Shown here: in pieces, positions 4,780 through 9,584 of the stretch
Numbering within the stretch: position 1 is the first letter of the stretch
How the letters are laid out: the number at the start of each line of letters is the position of its first letter
Origin: Chitinophagaceae bacterium
GTDB lineage: Bacteria; Bacteroidota; Bacteroidia; Chitinophagales; Chitinophagaceae
Assembly: GCA_003456175.1 (NCBI GenBank)
Contig: DMPB01000063.1
Coordinates: forward strand, 1 to 9,584
Direction: 5' to 3'
DNA: 9,584 bases
Program-made: the position numbers and the translations under genes
Notes under the pieces: generated by a model
Databases searched by the model: none
Seen by the model: the letters and a program-made list of their open reading frames with translations, nothing else
Told to the model about the DNA's origin: nothing

Positions 4780-5739
4780 ATGGAATTAAACATAGTTTTT
4801 ATAGAAGACGATATACATTACACGCTGCAATTAAAAAAGCAGCTTTCAGACTATCAGTATCCATTTCCACTTCAAATCGTTACAACTAGCCTTGAATTCA
4901 ACAATATTGTATCAAAGAAAAAAGCCGATATTGTTATCATCAGCGATAACACTAATGCCATTAGTCCAATTGAAGCATTGGTAATGCTTAAGCAATACAA
5001 GCAACAACCCATAATTATTTTCATTAATAATATTTACGAACAACAACAGCAATTACAACTCTTAAAAAGCAGTATTTCTTGCACCATTCATCGTTCCGAT
5101 ATTGCGTTCATTGCACAAACCATACAGCAACAAACCAAAGCAGTTCTCAATGAAAAACAACTCAGAGCTTTACAATTAAAGTTCAATACCATTATCAATG
5201 TTGCTAACGATGTAATTGTTTCTATTGACAACAATGGGCAAATCATCGCAGCAAATCCATCATTTTGTAATTTAATGCACCTTGCGGTAAATGAACTCCG
5301 CAATACCAGCATCGTTCATTGTTTTGAAGATGTAAGTGATTGGAACTCGCTTTACAATGCAATACAAGCGCAGCAGAGCTTTACAAGCACCTTAAAAAAT
5401 GCAGCATCAAAGCCCACATGGATAGAGTGGAATGTAACTTTTACAGAAGATGAAATTTTCTTATTTGGTCGAAATATTACGGAACGTAAAGAGGTAGAAG
5501 AAGTATTACGTATCAGTGAAGAAAGATTCCGTTCACTCGTACATAACATATCTGATATTATTACCTTAATAGATGCTAACGGTGTTATTCAATATCAAAG
5601 TGCGTCTCTAAAACAAATCATGGGTTACAACGAAAATGAGCTAAAAGGCAAAACCATTTTCGAGATCATACACCCCGATGATTTACCACCTGTGTTAGCA
5701 AACTTTAAAGAACTAGTTACAAAAGGTGGTAGTGGCTAA
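4780..5739 (+). CDS. receiver-PAS sensor protein, N-terminal part of an interrupted histidine kinase
   Basis: 319 residues up to TAA 5737-5739; the same frame continues to 6588 as the rest of one kinase. Residues 1-120 look like a response-regulator receiver: VFIEDD (6-11) carries the acidic pair, and IVIISDN (51-57) carries a likely phospho-acceptor Asp56. The usual Thr/Ser is Asn (83), and the usual Lys is replaced in TIHRSD (102-107), so it is degenerate. A first PAS domain spans about 132-237 (VIVSIDNNGQIIAANPSFC, ending FGRNITERKEVEE, the PAC end). A second PAS starts at about 245 (SEERFRSLVHNISDIITLID) with the typical MGYNENELKG and IHPDD motifs. The frame stops at KGGSG, in the middle of that second PAS, which is not a natural domain boundary. 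No transmembrane segment is present, so it is cytoplasmic. On its own the product would have no kinase activity. Confidence 0.85.
   Translation: MELNIVFIEDDIHYTLQLKKQLSDYQYPFPLQIVTTSLEFNNIVSKKKADIVIISDNTNAISPIEALVMLKQYKQQPIIIFINNIYEQQQQLQLLKSSISCTIHRSDIAFIAQTIQQQTKAVLNEKQLRALQLKFNTIINVANDVIVSIDNNGQIIAANPSFCNLMHLAVNELRNTSIVHCFEDVSDWNSLYNAIQAQQSFTSTLKNAASKPTWIEWNVTFTEDEIFLFGRNITERKEVEEVLRISEERFRSLVHNISDIITLIDANGVIQYQSASLKQIMGYNENELKGKTIFEIIHPDDLPPVLANFKELVTKGGSG
5737..5739 (+). other. in-frame TAA that splits one kinase gene in two
   Basis: The frame before the stop ends ...ELVTKGGSG. The frame after it resumes with no shift as EATFRLLNKDGSYIYLEANG, exactly the second half of the same PAS domain. 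Removing or replacing this single codon restores one 602-codon receiver-PAS-PAS-kinase gene (4780-6588). The codon is one base away from CAA, GAA or AAA. Options are a nonsense mutation, a recoded stop, or a sequencing or assembly error. Confidence 0.9.
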
Positions 5740-6588
5740 GAAGCTACATTTAGACTATTGAATAAAGACGGCAGTTACATCTATCTAGAAGCGAATGGCA
5801 GCAATCAACTGAATAATCCCGCTATTAATGCAATAGTGATTAACTCCAGAGAAATTACGCAGCGCAAAAGAGCAGAAGAAGAAAAAACGCGACTCATTGC
5901 GGAACTTTCACAAAACAACAAAGAACTCAAGCAATTCTCTTACATTACGTCACACAACTTACGTGCCCCTGTTACCAACCTTATTGCACTACTCGGCTTA
6001 ATAGATCAAGAACCAATTGATAACGATAATCTTAAAACATTGCTAGCAGGTTTTAAAACCAGCACCATACAACTCAATCAAACCCTAAACGACTTAATTA
6101 ATATTCTCATCATCAAAGAGAATATACACCAAGAGAAAACACATATTAACTTCAAAGATGTTTTCGAAAGTGTTAAAAACAACCTCCAGCAGTTAATAGA
6201 GCAAAGTAATGCTAGCATCACCGATAATCTTGATACATTACCCAGAATACCATTTATACTCCCTTACATAGAAAGTATTTTTCTAAACCTGCTCACGAAT
6301 GCACTAAAATACAAACAACCCAATTGTACACCAATCATCAGGGTAACTGCTACTATTGCACACCATACCGCTACTATTCACGTTGCCGATAATGGCTTAG
6401 GTATGGATATGGCAAAAGTAAAAGACCGCATTTTTGGATTATACCAACGTTTTCACAACCACCCCGATAGTAAAGGAATTGGCCTTTATTTGGTGCAAGC
6501 GCAGATGCATGCTATGGGCGGCAGCATTAGTGTAGAAAGCATTCCCAATGTTGGCACAACATTCACACTCAGCTTCCCCTTAGAGTAA
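5740..6588 (+). CDS. PAS-histidine kinase, C-terminal part of the interrupted gene
   Basis: An open frame directly after TAA 5737-5739, with no ATG near its beginning; the first possible start is TTG 5758. Counting from that TTG, residues 1-45 complete the second PAS domain and its PAC end (REITQRKRAEEE). Residues 50-120 are the dimerisation domain with phospho-acceptor His66 in SHNLRAP. The HATPase domain follows: N box LNLLTNALKYK (176-186), G1 box DNGLGMD (211-217), F box IFGLYQRF (225-232) and G2 box KGIGLYLV (239-246). All catalytic boxes are intact, which argues for recent interruption or for continued use. The protein autophosphorylates on His and passes phosphate to a receiver; the only receiver nearby is its own degenerate N-terminal one, so the true partner is elsewhere. 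The 3' end overlaps the convergent radC gene by 9 bases. Confidence 0.85.
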   Translation, partial: EATFRLLNKDGSYIYLEANGSNQLNNPAINAIVINSREITQRKRAEEEKTRLIAELSQNNKELKQFSYITSHNLRAPVTNLIALLGLIDQEPIDNDNLKTLLAGFKTSTIQLNQTLNDLINILIIKENIHQEKTHINFKDVFESVKNNLQQLIEQSNASITDNLDTLPRIPFILPYIESIFLNLLTNALKYKQPNCTPIIRVTATIAHHTATIHVADNGLGMDMAKVKDRIFGLYQRFHNHPDSKGIGLYLVQAQMHAMGGSISVESIPNVGTTFTLSFPLE

Positions 6589-7263
6589 GCCTTCATCGGC
6601 AAAGCTAAAGTAACCTCTTTCAGATACTATGATATGATCGGCAACAGTAATATCCATGAACAAGGCTGCTTGTTTTACCTTTTCCGTCAATTGCTTATCT
6701 GCACGGCTTGGCTGTAAGCCACCACTCGGATGATTATGACAAAGTATGATACAAGTAGCATTGTTCGTAAGTGCGTTTTTTAAAATAATACGTGGATCTG
6801 CAACTGTACCTGTTATACCACCTACACTTAACTCTTCATAATGCAGCACAAAATTGGCTTGATTCATATAAATTACTGCAAACACCTCATTGGTTTTATG
6901 CTGTAGCTTGGCTTTTAAATAAGCTGCTGCATCTTTCGAACAAGTGATATGCGTTTTTTTATGTTCAGCCAATTCTCGGCGAGTTGCCAAAGCTAATGCC
7001 GCCACAATGGCAACTGCTTTCGCAGGACCTATCCCCTTAATCTTCAATTGCAGTATTTCTTTTACCGTAAGGCGACTTAAGGTACTCAAGCTACCTTGTA
7101 CTGCGTGCAACAATGCACGACAAACATCTACCGCACTCTGCTCTGTAGTTCCATTATTAATAAGAATCGCTAACAACTCGGCATCACTTAATGCATCTAC
7201 CCCCTTTAGCAATAGTTTCTCTCTCGGACGATCATCTTCATTCCAAAGCTTAATAGCACTCAT
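6580..7263 (-). CDS. radC: RadC family JAB/MPN+ domain protein
   Basis: A complete 227-residue protein, the normal length for the family. The N-terminus (IKLWNEDDRPREKLLLKG, 4-21) and a helix-hairpin-helix segment with IKGIGPAKA (75-83) precede the MPN+ domain. Catalytic-type residues are present: Glu126 in NEVFAV, and the JAMM motif HNHPSGGLQPSRAD (176-189) with His176, His178, Ser180 and Asp189, which bind zinc in this fold. Historically named a DNA repair protein, RadC has no settled biochemical function, and the repair role in E. coli was later attributed to another gene. Start ATG 7263 fits the family. It is convergent with the kinase (9-bp overlap of the ends, no terminator between) and divergent from prs across 109 bases that contain a palindrome. 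Confidence 0.97.
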   Translation of the reverse strand: MSAIKLWNEDDRPREKLLLKGVDALSDAELLAILINNGTTEQSAVDVCRALLHAVQGSLSTLSRLTVKEILQLKIKGIGPAKAVAIVAALALATRRELAEHKKTHITCSKDAAAYLKAKLQHKTNEVFAVIYMNQANFVLHYEELSVGGITGTVADPRIILKNALTNNATCIILCHNHPSGGLQPSRADKQLTEKVKQAALFMDITVADHIIVSERGYFSFADEGLL

Positions 7264-7300
7264 TAAAGTATTTTTTTCGTAATATAATAATAAAAAATAC

Positions 7301-7330
7301 TTCGCAAATAATATTTACTGTACTTGCGAA
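7301..7330. promoter_or_regulatory. palindrome in the radC-prs divergent region
   Basis: TTCGCAA (7301-7307) and TTGCGAA (7324-7330) are perfect inverted arms with a 16-base spacer, giving a 23-base repeat distance, about two helical turns. The placement between two divergent genes suits a dimeric regulator controlling radC, prs or both. No clear TAnnTTTG box for radC is visible here. Confidence 0.45.
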
Positions 7331-7343
7331 AGTGGGCATTGGT

Positions 7344-7351
7344 TATCTTCG
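7344..7351 (+). promoter_or_regulatory. candidate -7 box for prs
   Basis: TATCTTCG differs by one base from TAnnTTTG and ends 21 bases before the prs ATG. CTTG at 7323-7326 is a possible -33 box, but the spacing of 17 is short of the usual 19-21. The start is predicted near 7355, with a short leader. Confidence 0.45.
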
Positions 7352-7372
7352 CGACACATTTCACCACATTTT

Positions 7373-8323
7373 ATGAACCCATCTGTTAAAATTTTCTCAG
7401 GCACGGGCTCGCAACAACTGGCAGAAAAAATTGCCAAACGCTTCGGTGCCAAGCTCGGGAAAGTCAATATCCAAAAGTTTAGCGATGGTGAGTTTCAGCC
7501 CATTTTCATGGAAAGTATTAGAGGCGATTATGTGTTTCTTGTTCAAAGCACATTCGCCCCTACAGACAATCTGATGGAGTTGCTACTCATGATCGACGCA
7601 GCCAAAAGAGCAAGTGCTTACAAAGTAATTGCTGTAATTCCTTATTACGGTTTTGCCCGTCAAGATCGAAAAGATAAGCCACGCGTAGCTATTGGCAGTA
7701 AGCTTGTAGCTACCCTTCTAGAAGCAGCAGGTGCCGACAGGGTAATTACCATGGACCTCCATGCACCACAAATACAAGCATTTTTCGATGTGCCGGTCGA
7801 CCACCTCGATAGCTCTGCAATTTTTATCCCTTATATCGAACAGCTAAAACTCAAAAACCTTACCTTTGCGGCCCCCGACGTTGGAAGTACCAACCGCGTA
7901 AGGGAAATTGCGAGTTATTTCAATGCCGAAATGGTGATTTGCGACAAGCACCGTAAGCGTGCCAACGAAATAGCAAGCATGGTAGTAATTGGCGATGTTC
8001 AAGGAAAAGATATTGTGTTGATTGACGACATCTGCGATACTGCCGGAACACTAACAAAGGCTGCTGCCCTCTTGAAAGAGAAAGGCGCCACCTCTGTTAG
8101 AGCTCTTTGTACACACCCAATTTTAAGTGGTAAGGCTTACGAAAATGTAGCCAACAGTGTTTTAGAAGAACTTATCGTTTGTGATACTATTCCGCTAAAA
8201 CAAGAAACACCTAAAATACGAGTGATTTCGGTAGCCGACCTTTTTGCTATTGCCATTCGCAACGCAGCCGAAAACAAGAGCATTACCAGCTTATTCATTC
8301 ACAGTCAACTGCGGAACCGATAA
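7373..8323 (+). CDS. prs: ribose-phosphate pyrophosphokinase (PRPP synthetase)
   Basis: A 316-residue protein of normal class I length. It transfers pyrophosphate from ATP to ribose 5-phosphate, making PRPP for purine, pyrimidine, histidine, tryptophan and NAD synthesis in the cytoplasm. Visible motifs: N-terminal KIFSGTGSQQLAEKIA (6-21), the FSDGE motif (36-40), the ATP-binding YYGFARQDRKDKPRVAIGSK region (91-110), MDLHAPQIQAFFD (127-139), the flexible-loop basic residues DKHRKR (191-196), and the PRPP-binding loop VLIDDICDTAGT (215-226) with the paired Asp218/Asp219. PDVG is followed by STNR rather than the more common GAKR, a modest lineage variation. The start is supported by the conserved N-terminus directly after a promoter-like box. 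rplY follows after 32 bases without a terminator, the common bacterial prs-rplY arrangement. Confidence 0.98.
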   Translation: MNPSVKIFSGTGSQQLAEKIAKRFGAKLGKVNIQKFSDGEFQPIFMESIRGDYVFLVQSTFAPTDNLMELLLMIDAAKRASAYKVIAVIPYYGFARQDRKDKPRVAIGSKLVATLLEAAGADRVITMDLHAPQIQAFFDVPVDHLDSSAIFIPYIEQLKLKNLTFAAPDVGSTNRVREIASYFNAEMVICDKHRKRANEIASMVVIGDVQGKDIVLIDDICDTAGTLTKAAALLKEKGATSVRALCTHPILSGKAYENVANSVLEELIVCDTIPLKQETPKIRVISVADLFAIAIRNAAENKSITSLFIHSQLRNR

Positions 8324-8355
8324 GCTAAAAAGTGAATTTTAAACCATCATAAACA

Positions 8356-8946
8356 ATGAAAACAGTAAACATCGAGGGTGTCTTGAGGACCGAATTCGGC
8401 AAGAAAGCCACTAGCGTAATTCGCTCTCAAGAAAATGTGCCTGGTGTAATTTATGGCGGCAGCGGCGAAATTAATTTCCACGCTTCAGCTAAAGCTTTCA
8501 AGCCACTAGTGTACACTGCCGATTTCCAAATTGCGGAAGTAAGTGTTAACGGTAAATCTTACCGTTGCATCTTAAAGGAAATGCAGTTCGATAAAGTGAG
8601 CGACCAGCTTATTCACGTTGACTTACTTGAACTAGTACCTGGCAAAAAGTTAATTGCCAACCTACCATTAAAGTTTGTAGGTACCTCTGCCGGTCAGAAA
8701 GAAGGTGGTAAGCTTATCACTAAAATGAAGAGCCTTAAAGTAAAAGTTGCTCCAGAACATTTAGTAGAAGCTATTGAGGTAGATTTAACACCATTGCAAT
8801 TGAACGGTAACATTCGTGTGCAAGACATTCCAACTCCAAATATGGAAGTAATGAACAGCCCTCGTATACCAGTTGCTTCAGTAGTAATGACACGTCAGCT
8901 ACGCCAAGCCGAAGCAGAAAGTGCTAAGGATGCTAAGAAAAAGTAA
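8356..8946 (+). CDS. rplY: 50S ribosomal protein bL25, Ctc form
   Basis: A 196-residue protein, the long two-domain form. Residues 1-90 are the 5S rRNA-binding L25 domain (N-terminal VNIEGVLRTEFGKKATSVIR, then VPGVIYGG at 28-35, and KSYRCILKEMQFDKVSDQLIHVD at 67-89). Residues 95-180 are the beta-rich C-terminal domain of Ctc/TL5 proteins (KKLIANLPLKFVG, LKVKVAPEHLVEAIEVD, and NIRVQDIP). A lysine/alanine-rich tail (AESAKDAKKK) ends the chain, usual in Bacteroidota. It sits in the large subunit bound to 5S rRNA; the long form is linked to stress responses in other bacteria. It is the second gene of the prs operon, and transcription should end at the strong terminator 22 bases after the stop. 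Confidence 0.97.
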   Translation: MKTVNIEGVLRTEFGKKATSVIRSQENVPGVIYGGSGEINFHASAKAFKPLVYTADFQIAEVSVNGKSYRCILKEMQFDKVSDQLIHVDLLELVPGKKLIANLPLKFVGTSAGQKEGGKLITKMKSLKVKVAPEHLVEAIEVDLTPLQLNGNIRVQDIPTPNMEVMNSPRIPVASVVMTRQLRQAEAESAKDAKKK

Positions 8947-8968
8947 TGGTTACCTAACCATATCAAAA

Positions 8969-8994
8969 GCACCGCAATTGCGGTGTTTTTTTTT
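8969..8994 (+). terminator. intrinsic terminator of the prs-rplY operon
   Basis: CACCGC (8970-8975), loop AATT, and GCGGTG (8980-8985) form a GC-rich 6-bp stem. If the AATT also pairs, the whole is a perfect 16-base palindrome. Nine T residues follow (8986-8994). An A-run of four precedes it, so weak function on the minus strand is possible, but the plus-strand form is clearly better. Confidence 0.95.
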
Positions 8995-9047
8995 ACCTCG
9001 TACCTTACGGTAAATATTGACCGCCAACAGCACCAATTACGAAACCT

Positions 9048-9055
9048 TACCTTTG
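9048..9055 (+). promoter_or_regulatory. -7 promoter box almost touching the start of the methyltransferase gene
   Basis: TACCTTTG is a perfect TAnnTTTG box and ends only 7 bases before ATG 9063. With the usual position of this box, transcription would start at about 9059-9062, leaving a leader of 0-4 bases. No TTTG lies 19-21 bases upstream, so the -33 contact would be weak. Confidence 0.65.
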
Positions 9056-9062
9056 CAGCCTT

Positions 9063-9584
9063 ATGACACAAGTGTATTTAAAGCGAAAAATTGCCCAACG
9101 CATTGCCAACGGACATCCTTGGATTTTCGCCAATGAAGTAGAAAAAATAAAGGGCAACCCACAACCCGGCGAAACGGTAGATGTATTTTATGCCGATGGC
9201 AAATATTGTGGTCGTGGTTATATTAATACCCAATCGCAAATCATGGTTCGCTTACTTACACGCAAGCAAGAAACCATTGATAACAACTTCTTTTATCAAC
9301 GCATTGCTAAAGCTTGGGCATATCGGCAAAGCATTGGCTATACCGAAAACTGCCGACTCATTTTCGGCGAAGCCGACGATATGCCAGCACTCATCATTGA
9401 CAAATTCAACGATTACTTTGTATTACAAACCCTTAGCTACGGTATGGATGCATGGAAGCCAGCCATTGTAGCTGCATTGCAACAACTATTTCAACCCAAA
9501 GGCATTTATGAACGCAACGATGTACCCGTTCGTGAACTGGAGGGCATGCAGCAGCAAAAAGGATTTTTAAGTGAACCGTTTGAT
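9063..9584 (+). CDS. rlmI: RlmI-like class I SAM-dependent 23S rRNA methyltransferase (3' end outside window)
   Basis: 174 codons are visible from ATG 9063 with no stop to the window end; family members are about 390 residues, so roughly the N-terminal 45% is here. The start MTQVYLKRKIAQRIANGHPW and IFANEVEKIKG (21-31), with GETVDVFYADGKYCGRGYIN (36-55), form the N-terminal PUA-type RNA-binding domain. FGEADDMPALIIDKFNDYFV (101-120), with YERNDVPVRELEGM (149-162), is the characteristic linker and fold of the RlmI (YccW) group, which methylates a cytosine of 23S rRNA. The Rossmann SAM-binding loop lies beyond the window, so activity cannot be confirmed here. It is separated from rplY by a strong terminator and has its own -7 box immediately before the ATG. 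The family is certain, the exact target base less so. Confidence 0.9.
   Translation, partial: MTQVYLKRKIAQRIANGHPWIFANEVEKIKGNPQPGETVDVFYADGKYCGRGYINTQSQIMVRLLTRKQETIDNNFFYQRIAKAWAYRQSIGYTENCRLIFGEADDMPALIIDKFNDYFVLQTLSYGMDAWKPAIVAALQQLFQPKGIYERNDVPVRELEGMQQQKGFLSEPFD

Noticed and set aside
9181..9471. 96-residue plus-strand frame near the right end
   Set aside because: It lies in another frame of the clearly recognisable RlmI-like gene that starts at 9063 and stays open to the window end.

Overview
The window looks like a chromosomal segment of a Bacteroidota bacterium, probably of the Chitinophagaceae/Sphingobacteriia side. The reasons are a moderately AT-rich composition, repeated TAnnTTTG-type -7 promoter elements (TACTTTTG, TATCTTTG, TACCTTTG) instead of sigma70 -10 boxes, and the style of the proteins (a PAS histidine kinase with SHNLRAP, Bacteroidota-type Prs and L25, and conserved Bacteroidota-only small proteins). 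The lineage is an inference from protein and promoter style only.

Layout. Bases 1-128 are the C-terminal end of an Fe/Mn superoxide dismutase. Bases 129-1086 hold no gene I can defend. They carry many inverted repeats and a recurring ACCGCACA octamer. Bases 1087-1956 form a cassette-like unit: two copies of a folded element (A, 1087-1236; B, 1834-1956) flank one gene (1348-1770) for a conserved Bacteroidota protein of unknown function. Bases 2230-3472 hold a divergent pair of uncharacterised genes: a 249-residue protein on the minus strand with its own promoter and terminator, and a small helix-turn-helix-like protein on the plus strand, with back-to-back promoters between them.

Bases 3671-6588 are a plus-strand pair. 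The first gene encodes a membrane-anchored P-loop ATPase whose Walker A lysine is arginine. The second encodes a receiver-PAS-PAS-histidine kinase that is split by one in-frame TAA at 5737-5739. Facing it, with a 9-bp tail overlap, is radC (minus). Bases 7373-8946 are a prs-rplY operon (PRPP synthetase and ribosomal protein L25/Ctc) closed by a strong intrinsic terminator. The last gene, from 9063 and cut by the window end, is an RlmI-like 23S rRNA methyltransferase with a promoter almost touching its start codon.

The right third (radC, prs, rplY, rlmI-like) and the left edge (SOD) are ordinary core genome. The middle (129-6588) is accessory. The best candidate for something undescribed is the structured-repeat-flanked gene at 1087-1956, where the outer arms of the two repeat copies differ in sequence but each stays self-complementary. 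Next come the divergent unknown pair at 2288-3472 and the ATPase/kinase pair with its interrupting stop. No computation or database search was run; family names come from recognition of the translated sequences.
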